This document shows positions 12,393 to 26,700 of a stretch of 64,000 bases of DNA, one piece after another. Each line of letters starts with the position of its first letter. Position 1 is the first letter of the stretch. The position numbers and the translations under genes are program-made. Source of the DNA: Dirofilaria immitis (Eukaryota > Nematoda > Chromadorea > Rhabditida > Onchocercidae). A model generated the notes under the pieces. The model made no database searches. It saw nothing but the letters and a program-made list of their open reading frames with translations, and was not told where the DNA came from. The DNA is taken from the NCBI GenBank assembly GCA_024305405.1, contig JAKNDB010000088.1:2994001-3058000 (forward strand). The letters are read 5' to 3'.

Positions 12393-13673
12393 CTATAAAT
12401 ACGAGTACCGTTAGTTTTCGAAAGTCTATAAGGCCCGGATGTGTCTGTTAAGTTGTATCCATCGCATTTCTTGACAGTTGAATTTACTACTTTCCAAATT
12501 TTTATCAATATTAACATTTTTCGCAGTTATTTCAGTATTAACAAATCGTAAAAGAGTTTAAATATGGTACTCTTCTTAGTGATGCGAAAATAACTTAGAT
12601 ATGTGATCATAAATAAATGTTTTACATTAAATAAATGGATTATAGAAAATCAAAACAAATCCCGTATCTAACTAACATCGAGAAATCTCGAGCAATACAA
12701 AATAATGTACTCATGCACGATTATCCTAAATTCAGCTGCAGCATCTGCGCACCAATTTCTACAAATTTACGTGTATCATGCACGCTGCGGTTATAGCTCT
12801 CCAACGAACTTAGAAATGATGTTTATAATCTGGAAAGTAACGAAAAACATCACCCTCTATTGAAACAATTTGCATTTTTTAAATTCTTTAATGAAATCAC
12901 TCGAATGATTTGAAGTAATGTTGTCTAATTTCCATTCAAATTTAGCATGAAATATAAGTATGAAATCATAGTTCTCTAAATTCAAAGTCTCAATAACTCT
13001 AATCTTTACTTGGAAATCAGAATTTTATGAATGTTTTCAACACGAACCTAAAAATTGAGTAAACATGAAACAATATCATAAACTACTGAATCATTCATTG
13101 AAAGATAGAAACCTCCAAAAAAATAAAGAAAACTATGGATTGATATAAAATCATCGGTAATGAAATGCACTGCTCATTTTTAAAAGATCAGGAACTTTAA
13201 AAGGATTCATAAACCGAAATGTGCGAACTAAAAACTTTCAAATTTCGTTTCAGAAACATTGAAACTCTTTTTGGCTTGTGTTTCCACCAGAAATTCTAGA
13301 TTTCAACCTTACATTCGTTGATTCAGAACAATGATTCTCTATACATTTGTATTCAGCCTTTAACTCCAAAAGCTTAAGCATTATTTTATTCGTAAAGAAA
13401 TTCGAAAAAGCATTCCAACAAAAACGAAAACAATGACAATTAAAATTGATTGATATATTTTTATTTTAAATGCGAAACAAAGAAAACCAAACAACTTTGA
13501 TGTTATTAAATCAAAAAAAAACAGAATTATAGTTAATAAAAAGAAATAAGAAAATCGATTAGTTTATAAGCAAAAAATTTGATTACTTTTATATTTTCTT
13601 CTTTTTGTTAAGCAAAATTTCTGATTAAAGTAATTTCAATGTCATACCGAATGATACCTTGATAAAAGATGTT

Positions 13674-16600
13674 CTACATATCAGGTAATTGATTACCACT
13701 TGCTGCACGAGGATTTTTGATCGTTTGATCAATACTTAAAACTAGACATGCCGCTTCGGTTGCTGCTATTAACGAATTCTGAAAATGCTTAGCATATTTG
13801 TAGATAACTCCAACAAATGAAGAACAAATTTAAGCATAGTTTAAGAACGACAGTTCATATTTTTCATATATTCCATTCACATCCGTAGATATTAATGATT
13901 TAAATTGAAAATAGTTTCACTTTGAATATTTTTACATTTTTTCCATTTTTTCACATTTCTCTAGCTGAATCTAGAATATCCTCTGACTTGACTTAAGTTC
14001 TAAGATATATTCATCGTCTTCGATTACTGTTTCCACAAAAAACGAATTAAGCGAGTTAAATTTCATAACAAAAACTCAAGCAAAACAAACTATTTTCACA
14101 ATAGCTGGTTCCCAAATACACGCTTCCATGTTGTCACTGACATCTTCTGCATAAATATCAATTCCCGCCCATTTGTCACCCTTCGCATGTCGATGTCGTA
14201 ATCGATTCAGTATATCCGTGGCATCTATGCCACCATTGTAGCACAGCTGTTTTGGAATTATCTTAAATTTATAAGGCGAGTTATTCTTTTCAATTTATAT
14301 AACCTCACTTGTAATTAATAACTAGTACTGATTAAGCAAATCATCGCCTGGATAAAAGAAAATTTCTACAGACGTCGCACCAAATAAAAACGAAAACGAT
14401 AAACATTTCAGATTTTACTGTCATAAGCATTTATGATTTGATCATCAAATGAAGAGCAGACAATGAAACTGAATGAGAATAAAATAACTAATAAACGAAC
14501 AAGTTAAATGCTTCAAATACAATAAATGAAAACGAAGTTTTCAGTTGTCCCATTATTAAATTGTCCAAAAAAACAAAGACCAAACAAAATGATACCTCTA
14601 AAGTCTTGGCAAATGCTTGCCAAAAAACTGCTCTTTGCCAGCGATAGTTTTAGAAATATCTCTAATAAGTCGCGAAAGTTCCATTTCAATAGCGCCACCT
14701 CCTGAAGTTGAATAAATTAGTAACTTTATTAGTACATTTTGTTTGTTATAATCAAGCAAAGCCTTTACATGAAATTAAAAGTTTTACAATAAAGAAGATC
14801 TACTTATATGAAAATAGCTTCTTTCGAGACTCAATGCTCCAAATTATAGGATTTTCGCGATAAGACACCTCTAATAAAAAAAATGATGCAGAAGTTGTTA
14901 AGCAAATGCGAGTGTAGAAATGTCAATGAAAAAGGATAAACTACGTGACCCAAATCATATAAAATTATGCATAATAACGGAAAACAAACCTGCTACAATT
15001 GTATCATTTTTTTAGCACGTCGTACAATCATGATTGCGTCGTGTAAAGAACGTTCGGTTTCTGCGATGAATTGCTCTGCACTACCGCGCAAAATCACAGT
15101 GCAAGATTGCGCCTTTGAACCACCCAGGAAAAAATTATATCTAAGAGAAAAGAAATATCAAAAAATTTGAAAACAATGCAGAAAAGCTTGAAAATAACTT
15201 TCAATTCACCATTCCACAATCCATAGAAACATAATTTGCACTTAACATTCTCACTATCCGTATTAAAATCAATTATTAATTTCTGAATTAAATACATGAA
15301 AAACATAATATAGCCAAAATAAAAATAATACCGTTCACTTCCTACTTGCTGTTCGTAAAATTCAGCGCAGCTTCCAAGAAGTTCCTTACTAATCTGACTT
15401 ACTGTTGTGAGAATAGTACCACCACATGCGGCAATTAATCTATCCATATCAGCCTGTTCTACACGTCCAGCGCAGAACATATCTCTATAAAAGTATGCTT
15501 TGAAAGTCTTCACAAATCAAAAAATTAAATAGATGGAACTGTAAATTTCTGACAGATGTATAGATTAGAATGAATAAAAAGTGTTAGGAAAAAAAAATTA
15601 GATAATCACTTGGCCAGAGTTTTCTCAACTACAAAAATAAAACTTATATTGAATGAAAGTCTGTATATAAATGGAAATAAGTCATTATAGTTTAGATTAA
15701 AATTTTTCTGCAAAATTTAAACCGAGAACCTTTCTGCAGTTTAAATAAATATAAAAATACCAATGAACGGTAAAACTTACCTGTCAGCAAACCATTGCGT
15801 CGCCACATCTCCAATTGGCAATTTCGAAAGCACTACTTTCGCTCCAGATTCATGGATTTTCCTTAGTTTATCATATAAAATTGTCCATTCAGCATCAACA
15901 ATCTCAAAATAAAGAAAAATTTGAAAAGAATACTGCTAGCGCAATTAGAATTTCTATAACAGAATTTGAATAACACCAGTAAGAATCTCCAGTATCTAAG
16001 GTATAAATAAAATCTTTGCAGGAACAAATACCTTTTGATATTCATCCACACTTTGAATTCTCAATTCTGCATTGTCTTTTTCAGCCTTTAATTCTAGTTC
16101 AATGTTAAGTAATGCAACGAGCGGATTCTTGTAATTTTGGGCTGCATTTCAAAGCCTGCATAACTGAATGCCTTTTTGAATGCAATACCTTTAACAAGCT
16201 GGGAATCCTGAAAGGTTAATGTCAGCGTATCAGATGCCTAAGGATTTCATAAAAACAAGGAATTCAATCCTTTAGGAAAACACATACCGAAAGAGATCCA
16301 CCGCTGACTTTTTTAATCCCTATCATATTTGATGACAGATTTTCATCCAAGTATGAGACGGCATCGACAGCTATTTCAGCGAAGAATTCCGCTCTTGGCT
16401 TATCTTGAATTTTCACCATTAAATGCAAATAATGCGAAAAAACCAGTTTCATACCTTTCAACGCTAAGCAACATGAAAAAAGGAATTTATTTACGATAGT
16501 TATTTCAAGTTTCGAATCAGTCGAAAATCAAGGTAAATGCGAGCAGCCCAAACAAATAATTTAATTAGGCAAGAAAATCAGGACTTTTCAAACGCTAAAT

Positions 16601-18341
16601 AACTTGAATCAAATAGTTTAAATGTAAATATTATTTGCTTTCTCTCTAAATACAGTTATTTTCGTCCTCTAATCTTACGCATGACATGTCGATGGTTCAT
16701 ACACTTTTGATAAAACAAGACTGCATACAAGAGCTGGAAAAAATGCTAGAAACCAACTAAATATTCGTCTGATAGCCTATTTAGTAACAAGTATTTTGAA
16801 AAAAAAGGCAAAAATCCTATAAATATCTGAATAATGATGGAGCAAAACGCACCAATTTACTGCTGAGACAAGTAACGGCACACCGTTTCAGCATTTCACG
16901 CATGTTAGCATCACCGCTGATTTTTATGGCCAGTTGTTTAAGCCGATTAATTGCCTTAAATTATAAAGCATCTGAAAACCCTTTTCTTCCTCGCTGCATC
17001 CATTTTAATAATATCATAGGCAGTCAAATACTAATCTCTGAGTTGCTTTAAGACATCAAAAATGGCATTATATGCATGTAATCGATCGAGGTAGTATCAA
17101 ACCACCCAGCAACTGAGTGCGTTAAAAAAAAGTCAAAAATTTATCAAAACTAATAAGCTGCTAAAATTCTAGTGTTTCAGAATTATAAATAGCTGAATTT
17201 TGGTAATCCATTTGTTATTTCGATATTATGACGCAATAGTCAAAAATAGCAACCTCTTCACAAGCCTTTGAATAGGACCGAATTATTAGCTGCGGGCTGA
17301 CACCATCTTCAATGAAAGGTTTTGAACGTTTCAAAAGTTCTGCCGCTAGTATTACAACTGAAAAGCATAAAATAATTAAAAGATTACCATCCGACTAATA
17401 TAACTATATAGCAAACATTTTTTTAGTAATTTGGTTCCGATTACGACAAACATTTACCTGAAGTAGTGCCATCGCCAACTTCAGCATCTTGACTTTTCGC
17501 TATATCAACCATAACTTGAGCTGCCGGAAAAACAACATCTAATAATTTCAGAATAGTTGCTCCATCGTTTGAGATCGTTGTTTTACCTAAATGCCGAGAA
17601 TGTGAAAAACAATATATTACAGATTATCAAAGAATACACTATCATTTTATGCAAAAATATCAATCACAAATAGCGATTCCTCAAGTGATATCATTACATG
17701 GACTTTTTCGGAACAATGGACTGACCTGATAGAAATCAAATAAGTCTGAAAAAAAGAAAGCTTAGGAAAACTAGAAACATCGAATACTGGAAATATGGGA
17801 AACAAGAAATTTGTTCTGATATTGGCTCAAAGATCCAATTCACTAAGAAATGCTTACCGAACATGAGCTTCGACTAATGATCACAACATTAGTCGGCTAA
17901 AATTAAAATCTACGCAAATACGACCATATTGTAAAAAGATCTTGACATAAATGATTTCGGAAAAATACGTAATATAAAACTAGGAATTAACCTCAATTCA
18001 TCTATCTTAAAATCAGATATATAGTTCATTTGTGCTATATTCCAAAGAGGCAAATAATACTTTGTCCGGAGATATCAATTCTTCATTTCCGTCGTTCATA
18101 CTCTGCTTAATGCTTTAACTGCTTAAGCAGAGAACGAAATCATACGGAATCGAACGTGCTGTTTAGCAAAAAGAATACCTTTAGAATCGATGATTAGTTT
18201 ATCCATACCACGAGGACCCAAAGTAGTACGAATACTGTCAGCGATCACATTGCATGCACTGATATTACTAATTATTTGTTGTTTACCAAACTTGGCTTCT
18301 GTTCCCTCTTTGAGAAGAATTATTGGTGCGTTCATCATCAT
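13674..18341 (-). CDS. cct-7: T-complex chaperonin subunit eta (CCT7)
   Basis: One of eight subunits of the cytosolic TRiC/CCT folding chamber, which uses ATP to fold actin, tubulin and other proteins. The start is a triple ATG at 18341 ([20 protein letters not shown]), then [11 protein letters not shown]. Exons 17586-17458 and 17357-17254 carry the nucleotide-binding text [12 protein letters not shown] and VGDGTTS. Later exons give [20 protein letters not shown] and [11 protein letters not shown] (16264 on), [25 protein letters not shown] (15094-15513), [36 protein letters not shown] and a last exon 13785-13674 with [18 protein letters not shown]. Three one-base deficits in homopolymers (16135-16138, 15007-15013, 14622-14627) break the frame. 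Each is repaired by one base, and the result matches the family, so I treat them as errors. Paralogue eta fits the N-terminus and linker text. Confidence 0.95.
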
Positions 18342-20024
18342 TTGACGATTATAGAAATAAAGATTTCTCTAAATGAAAATCTGTAATATAAACAGAACAT
18401 TATTTTCTATTTTTTGAAATATTTCCCAAAATAATTGATACATGAGGGAAAACATGTTACACTAAACTTCACAATTTTTAAGAAAGGAATCGGCATTCAA
18501 TTAAGGAAACACTACTTTCGTAAATACTAGTAAAAATCAGATATATAGTATACAATTTATGCTATGCTCTTCTACAAAATTCAGAATTCAACAAACATCA
18601 ATACCATTAATTAGTCGGAATAACAACTTAAAATGTTCTCCATTTCCATTGAACATTTATTGAAATAATCCTTTATTCTATAATCTACTAAATATAATGC
18701 ATTTCTTATGGGCTCATGATTTCACATCGTACTTCAAGACTCGCAGCACAGGTTAGAGAATTACAATACTAATTATCATTCTTTCATATTCAATATATGA
18801 AAAAGGTAATTGTTCGGATCCAAAGTCAATCCTGGTCCAAGCGATACACTCATCTATTTTGATAATATATTTTATTTTAACAGAGTGAAGTATTATTGAT
18901 GCATTTCATAACTGGTCAATTTCACATACAACTTGATTAGATACTTTATTAATATTAATCGAAATAAACTATATTTAGATCCAACTTAAACTTTAAAGAA
19001 GAATCCATTTTCCAACCAAAAAAATTTTTAAAACAAAAGTTTTCTTTTCTTATGCAAATACATCTAGTACACAGTGGTATACAAAATATATAGGATGAAC
19101 AAATGTATACATTTGTGTGCACCCTATATGAGACGGAAGAACTGAAGAATGATAAGTGCGAATGAAACAAAGTGACATATATTGAATGAATTTTATTGAC
19201 AAGGAATGATGAATTCGAAATTGTAAAGCAGGATAAAGAATTGCAGAAATACAAAGAAAGAAGAAGACAAAATCACGTTTATGAACTTGGAAAAAATATG
19301 ACCTCATAAGAAATTCTTCAAATTAAACGTAAGTAGCCGTAACTTATCTTCGATATTCACCCATAACTTCTTGAGAAAACAAACTCTTGAGCTAAGTTCT
19401 TAATGAAAGAATCCAATAGAATTTTCAAGCGTCTCATTTCTTTACTTCTACTTTTCACTTCAAGCACTCAATTCCACCTAACAAATACGTGAACCATTCC
19501 TTAAAGTAAGACAAGTTAACAACACAAGAAACTTCAGTTACAATCTCAAAAATATCTGTTTATATAATAAAAGGTATGTTGATTTTTTTTTAAATCACTT
19601 TGGATATCCAATGAATTCTCTTGAATTCTTATCACTTCACTTTTCATCACTTTCAATCACATCATCTCTTGAATTCTTATCATTTCACTTTTCATCACTT
19701 TCAATCACCTCACCTAGTTAACTTCGATATTCTTCCGGATTTTCAACACTAGTAATAAATATAAACCGTGTTTTAAAAGCTAAAAAATATAAGAACTTTT
19801 CGTATGAACTATCAAATTACAAAATGCTAGCATCTGACTGTTACCGAACAAAACAGTTTAAACGAAAAATTTTACTAGTAATTTGACTTCAATCTAAATT
19901 CAATTTCTTTAAATTGATCTTCATTAATAGTAAGCCAAATAAATATCAACATAAAACAACGAGGCTAATATCCAGTTTGATTAGGTACATCGCTCCAATT
20001 GACAATTATCGCAACCAGCAAACA
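18342..20024. other. intergenic stretch between cct-7 and unc-60
   Basis: No gene supported. Both neighbours lie on the minus strand, so this holds the cct-7 promoter and the unc-60 3' flank. Open frames at 18955-19307 on the minus strand are Phe/Cys/Tyr-rich and have no splice context. I looked here for the second UNC-60 isoform's exons and found none. A 48-bp tandem repeat lies at 19620-19709. Confidence 0.5.
19620..19709. repeat. 48-bp imperfect tandem duplication
   Basis: Unit one begins CTTGAATTCTTATCACTTCA at 19620. Unit two begins CTTGAATTCTTATCATTTCA at 19668. They differ by one base over the first 42 bases, after which the second unit diverges. It is non-coding and lies between two same-strand genes. 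Confidence 0.85.
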
Positions 20025-21171
20025 TTAATTGTCACGATATTTTTCACTCAGTTTCGATAGAAGCTCCTTATGAGCGATTTCGGAATCATCTGATACCTTA
20101 AAATAAATTCTTCATATGTAATCATTGCATAATTTTTTACGAAAATCATTGCAAGATCAAGTAAAATTTCGAAAGGAGCAATTTCCTCGGAAGAGTGCAA
20201 AATTCTAGCAAGTGTAAAAAGAAGGAAACTTTGATTATCGAACTTCTTACTGCGTTTCTTTCAATGTTACTAGTACTAGAGAAAGCTAAACAAAAGATTA
20301 ATGACACGGAAAATTAAACTTACTTGAAACTGCAGAATTTTAGCGGTTCCTAATGAAGACTTGATTGCAGATGCAGACGAAGCATAAACCATTTTCTTTT
20401 TAATTGGTGCACCATCAGGACATAGCTGCAAATTAAATAAGTTTTAGTGAAGACTTGTTTACTTCTTTCATGCTTGGAATGATAATTAAAACACAAAATG
20501 ATTTATAAATGCTTTATTTAGAGTTTTAGATATATAATAAATATTTATACCCTAAATTTCACACAACCTGTATGAAGACAATTTTATCCATTTTTGAAGT
20601 GCCTGCACCGGGTCGATTACACGAAAATTTGAAATCAAAAACAGCATAACGGCAATCTTTGAAACCATTCGTCCGTTCTCTTAAGTCTTGCACAAATGCT
20701 TCGTATGCGGTTTTCGAATTTTCATCGTGATCATCATCTGTTACACCAAGCTATAAATATGATAGCCTATTAAAATTAGATTTCATAGATTAATTAATAA
20801 CTAAACAAAACTTACAAATCATCTAATTATTCAATTTCTTAATGAAATAGTATACCGTGCCTGAATTAAGAATCATAAAAAAAAGACCAGTCTCACATTA
20901 TGCACGACTTAATCCACGTAGCGAAGACAACAACACTGACTGAATCATTTAGCTTTTCCTCTCAGATTGCAATCTCTATATACTTGTTTGTCCAATATTA
21001 ACTAAATTTCAAATGTGGCTGAACTGACTTCATCGGGTGAGACAGCTGCCTCCACCACAACCTCTTTATCCTCGATTTTGTAAATGATGTAGCGCAATTT
21101 ATGATGCTTTCCTCCGAAAGCTGCTGAAAGACAGTTTGGCATTGCGCATTGACCAAAACACCCGAAGACAT
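20025..21171 (-). CDS. unc-60: cofilin/actin-depolymerising factor, UNC-60A type
   Basis: Binds and severs actin filaments, driving their turnover. The start MSSGVLVNAQCQTVFQQLSE at 21171 matches the UNC-60A isoform. Exon 1 (21171-21029) continues with KHHKLRYIIYKIEDKEVVVE. Exon 2 (20750-20578) has YAVFDFKFSC and GAGTSKMDKIVFIQ, the actin-binding core. Exon 3 (20425-20334) has LCPDGAPIKKKMVYASS and LGTAKILQFQ. Exon 4 (20096-20025) ends HKELLSKLSEKYRDN. Length is about 165 residues, as expected for the family. The frame breaks once, at CTTTCCTCC (21108-21112 on the plus strand), where one G or A is missing. The first coding exon here is contiguous rather than an ATG-only exon as in C. elegans. 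Confidence 0.95.
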
Positions 21172-21184
21172 CCTATATGTGCAC

Positions 21185-21197
21185 CTGGAAAAAGCTC
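21185..21197 (-). promoter_or_regulatory. likely spliced-leader acceptor of unc-60
   Basis: On the minus strand GAGCTTTTTCCAG lies 13 bases before the ATG, an excellent match to the nematode 3' splice consensus, with no upstream coding exon evident. This suggests trans-splicing of a leader onto the mRNA; a cDNA 5' end would settle it. Confidence 0.55.
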
Positions 21198-23789
21198 GAA
21201 AATATTCTAGGACCTTAAAAATTCCGAACGCAAAATCAAGAATGTTGAACCCAATTTTTCCTTATCCAATAACTCAAACTAACAGTCAGAGTGCGGCCCA
21301 CCGATATGCAAAAGAATATCCATCCTCCCTTTGTTTTTGTGAGACATGCCTTAACTGGCAAAATTTATTTATTGTCGGAATTCGTAGGACAAAAATCTTA
21401 CCATTCAGAATCAAGATTACTTGTTATCGAGATCACCTAGTCGCAAAATCTTAATATACAAATCGGTTTTATCTCGACGGATCAATAAATAGCAATATAG
21501 TAGCAAATTATAAGATTTCCACGAACTTACTTCGACATCATTTTTGGTGCTATTACTTCTGCGGCTTTTAAAGAAAGACAGGAATCATTAGCGAGAAAAA
21601 GGAGATAAGTTCTGTAGTTTCCAACTTTTATTTCACTTCAAATTTCTTTCACTTAAATTTTAGTTAGAATGTGCTTCGGACTACCTATGAGAAAAGTTTT
21701 ATTTATGATTTATAAATATAAGGGTCGAAAATTAGGATTATGAAAGTTGTTTGGAAATATAATAGATAAAATTGCAGAGAGTCAAAAGAATTGCAACTAC
21801 ATATCTTTGGCAAACAAGATAAAAACATAGATAACTCAGAGCGGTTTCCTAACTGCAGGGACGAAGTCGGCAATTATTCAAAGTTACATTAGCGAATAGT
21901 TACTAATTATATTAGCCTACGCTTTTCAACTGCAATACTAACTGAAGAACCTAGTTTCATATTGATATTCAGTTCCCATGCTCATCTATTAGCGTCCCAA
22001 TAACATTACTTAGAACTGGATGATCAGATCCAAATGCATATATTTCATCTATATTAATTTAATTGTATAATAAACAGTTATGTTTGTTATATTGAAAGTC
22101 TTTTTGTTAATGATGAATAGGATATCAAATAGAACATTAATTATATGTAACTGTATTATTCCATTAAATTAGGTCGATTCTTAAACATAATTTATATTCC
22201 ATTCTAGATTGCATAACGTAGCACAATTAAAAGTTTCGTCTAATCTCGAACTCTAATTATAATACATTGTATAGTTTATTATTCGAACAGACTCTATTAC
22301 ATTATTAGAATACCATTTCATTCATAACTATTTGGGCGAATGAAATGTGGTAAATTAAGGCTAATATCGAAGGATTCATTTATAATGACTCATTCATTTT
22401 ATAATAATCAATTCTTCTTTCTATTCTTAGTCAAATTGATACTCTTAACTTCATAAATTATAATTAACATTAAAATTAGAAACACTATAATACATTATAG
22501 ACTTCATGATTATTTCTGACTTCCACGTATCGTTATATCGGAGCAGTCTTTCAACCCACTTTATCTCTCATTATTTTAAATATATTACTCTTAATATGCA
22601 AATTTATTTTAGCAACGAACATGGGAATTCCAATTTCATATTATTTTTTATTGTTTATTTTACTTGTATCATATTATTTATTTTATACCTTTCTCAAAAT
22701 AAGCTATTTGTTTTAGAAGCTGTTTAAATGAACGACAGACATAATTAAAATTAAACTATAAATGTGAGTTAGTTAATATTAGAAAAAAATGCAAAGAATC
22801 CTGAAAACTTTGTCAATATTTTAATTTATAAGATGATTCACAGCGAAATAAGAAGTATAACAATTGGATTCACAACAGAGACATTATATTGGATTAACTT
22901 TAGATACAATAAGGACTCCTTGATTTCCCGGAATCGAAATTCAAAGAGTAATATCTCGAGTTTCGAAACTGAGCTTCAAAAATGAAAGCCTGAAGTCCAA
23001 CACCCATCCTTTTCTCCTGAGATTCAACTCTACTCACACCGCCGATACCGATTAAATGAGGCACAACGATGGAAAAACTTTCCATAAAAATGCTAACCAT
23101 CGAATTGGGGAGCGTTATGCAAATTTATGACACTATAGCTGAAAAGTAAATTATGGGATATGTTTGAAGGTTACTTTGTGAACAAAATTTTGAAAAGAAG
23201 TTGTTGTGGTTAAATAATCATTTTTTTTTGGCACAAAATATTTTTTTGCTTTTTTAAATTTCTATCCAAGCCAGAGATTCTACTTTTTATCTTTCTGCTT
23301 ACTCAACTCACATATCAATCTTACCTGCAACCTCATTTTCGAATAGTTCGTATTTGTCTGATTATTTCTCATGTCACTCTTCAAGAAATCCCAGTCAAAT
23401 TACATTTTGATTTCCAAGTCATTAGGGATGCTTACGCATAAGACATATTTTACGACATTTAAATGTAAAATGAGGTTCAGACATAAAATTACACGAACTA
23501 TGTGATTTTTTTTAATTTCAGAGACTAAAATAGAACTAGGAACTAAAGAAGGTTTCTCGAAACGAATATTTTGGAAATACAGCAAAGTAAGAAATATTGC
23601 GGATTAAAATGGTGAAGGTATTTCTATATCTTTCGTAACTGATTATCCGGATATAACAACAACTGATTATCTAGATGTATCAGCTCGTTTTGGTTCCAAA
23701 AGTTTTTTAGAGATTTCATCGTCTTGGTTTGTCGATTAATGGTCAGAGATCATGTGCATTATGCTTATATGACATCTGGAATTTCCTGA
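21198..23789. other. long intergenic region between divergent unc-60 and uvs gene
   Basis: Contains the two divergent promoter regions. The only sizeable frame with ordinary codon texture is a 66-codon minus-strand stretch (23100-22900), with segments such as PHLIGIGGVSRVESQEKRMG. It starts from an ATG and ends in TAA, but I see no splice partners and do not recognise it. Other frames at 22506-22727 and 23400-23585 look like chance AT-rich frames. Confidence 0.35.
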
Positions 23790-26700
23790 ATGGAGGTCGA
23801 ACAACTTCCTCAACTGATAGTTTCCAGAAGAATTCTATCCCAATTAGTTAAACAGGTAAAATAATTTTTGCGAGTACTGGGGCATAGTTCATTTTTAAGG
23901 ATTTGTAGCATGAAAATAAAAATTATTATTATTGTTAATTTCCTTTGAACAGTGGTATATCACTGGATAAAATAATGAATTAACCTAAAGAGCGTTGCTA
24001 GAGATAAATCTTCCACTTCTTCATGCCGTTTAGATCTCGAAATCCATCACTTGTTATTTAATATCTGTTGTTATAGTATCCAATATTTATTTAATGCTTC
24101 GTGATACTCATTTTTATTGTTTTCAGTTCGATTTCAATAGACGTGTGCTGAATGAAGTTAAACTCAAAGAATTGAAGCAGATTCTGAAAAGTAACCCAGA
24201 TATTATTGAACCCATATTCACTGATTTTTTGAAATATTTCCGACAGAATGACTGTGAATATCGTTTGGCTGTTTTACAACTCTGTAATGAATTCTTTCAA
24301 CGTTCTCATATTTTCCGTGTTCAGTTAACTAATCATATGCAGGTTTGTATCATGGAAGTTGAAATTAGGAGGAATAATATTAAAGTTGCTGGGACTGGCC
24401 TTTAATCATTTTCTTCAGTCTTTGTACTGAGATCACGTTTAAAATTTTTTTTTGGCTTATCAAAATTATTTTGAAGAAAGTATTTTCGTTTGGCTGATCT
24501 TCAACGTTTTTTCCTGTAATAGCGGCACATTTCTATCGAATTTATATCAACTTTGCAGGAAGTTTTATTGCATACAGTGGAAACGGATCCTATCCATTAT
24601 CCTCTTCCACCTCCCAGAGAAGCTGCCAAAATTCTTAAATTGGAATCCTTGAAGTTTGTCAAACTTTGGCATGAAAAATATGCTGAAGCTTATCCAAAAT
24701 TAGGTTTTGCTGTTAATTTCTTGCGCTCTTCAAAATGTTTAGATTTTGAACGTGCCAGTGTCGAACTTCAGGTTACTGTCTTTTATATTTTCCAAAAATT
24801 AAGATTTTAATCTTATTGTTAAAATATGCGATAATTATGACAAGCACTTCAATTATTTTGATTGTCGTTTTTGGATAATTACCTCAACACATGTATCAAT
24901 ATGTTGCGTAATATGTTACATAAAATATATTGCAAAAAAAGCTCTTTGTTTTATTACTTCTAAAAATTGGTATTTGTATTGTTTATTTAGTCACGTATTT
25001 GTTTATCTTATTCGAATTTACTGAAGTATTTTAATCTTAAATTATTCCAATTTTTTTGTAAATTTAAAATTTGTGATAGATAATTTTTAGGTTGAACGAC
25101 AACGCGCTGAAGAAGCAAATCGAAAAAAGATGAACAAGGTAAACGAATAGTCGAGAAAGTTGAAGGAGAATTTAAAGAGCGACAAGAGGAAATTTTGCGT
25201 TGTATCAACGAGACACGACATGCACTCGAACTCTTGGTACCACGATTTGATGTTAGTGAAAGTACAGGTCGTGGAAGCGATTTGAGATGCGAAACTGAGG
25301 TTTACATTTAACTTTTGCAAAAAGTTTTTGAAATTTAACTGACGAAGTCATTGCGTGTTATTTTCTCTATTTTCCTAGACTGTAACGCCGATACTTTCGA
25401 TATATAGCCTTGTAAATTTATCTCATCTAATGCCAAATTCTTTCTGTTAAACTAAGAAATTATTGGGAATAATTTCATCCTTAAAAAAATTATAGAAGAT
25501 CCACGGATATAATTTCGTTGAATCGGTGGCTGTAACTGTTCCACTGGATGCACCGATTGTAAATGTGAATGCGGAAAATGAAATAATCATAAATGCCTTG
25601 ATGGACTGTATGAAAATGTTGCAATTTTGTAAAAAGTCGTGCACCGCTGGCTTTTCAAGTTAGGCAAATATGGTGGGAGTAATGCTCAGAAACTATGCAA
25701 GGAAATCGTTGATTTAAAAAACAGAATTACGGTTGAATTAGAGAAGTTTGCATTTCCTTTTCTTCTCAATTGATTGCTGATGAAATTACTTATGGATCTT
25801 CCCTTGTATTGAAATTTCAATGAAATTTCTTCCTAAATTTATTAAAGGATTTTATAAGGATGAAATCTTGGGTATGATGAAATTTCAGATGTGAAGAACT
25901 GCATTTGCAAAACAGACAAAAGTCAGATGAGGAAGATTCGGAGAGTGACGATCTTGAAGACGTACCAGAAAAAGAAGGCAGTCTAATTTTCTCTTCACTT
26001 TATAATTTGTTTCATTTCCATTGTATGTGAAAGATTTCTGGATATCTTATATTTTGATTGAAAATTGTGATAGCTTCCAGGTTTGGAATTGGATCATAAA
26101 CTACCAGAAGAGTTGCCGGAATATATTTTGAAGAAAACAATAGAAAAGGTGAAAAATGATTTGCCTGGCGCCAATGCAATTGCTGGAACGCAGAAATTAC
26201 TAAATTCACCTCTGGGTAAGATTATTGTGATTAACTTTTATTTTATTAAAAAAATCGAGAGTTTTCAATTTCAGTTCACAAAAAGTATCAAGATCATGAA
26301 AGTAAAGTGCCAGTACTATTATACGGACTTGATCTCAAGTACTGGGGTGAAAATGATGTCAAACCTGCTGAAATACCACGGAATAATGCCGATTGTCATC
26401 GATTCTGGCGTCCTTCGGACGAAAGGTTGATGAAATATTGATTTTTTTGCACTTTACCTGTTGTGATCTATTATATCTGGTTTTTCACTAGTTTTATTTT
26501 AAAATTTATTGCAGCTGTTCAACACATTTCGATATCGCAGAAGCATATCATGCACGAGTTATGACATTTATTGGTCAGCAATTAAAGGGCAGTCGACAAT
26601 GCCGTGCATCGCTTAGTGATGGAACTTTATGTCCTCGCATGGATTTAAAGCGTTGTCCGTTGCATGGGAAAATCATTGATCGCGATGAAATGGGATATCC

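Noticed and set aside
22900..23100. 66-codon minus-strand frame as a named gene
   Set aside because: It has ordinary codon texture but no recognised family and no splice partners; left as a note in the intergenic entry.
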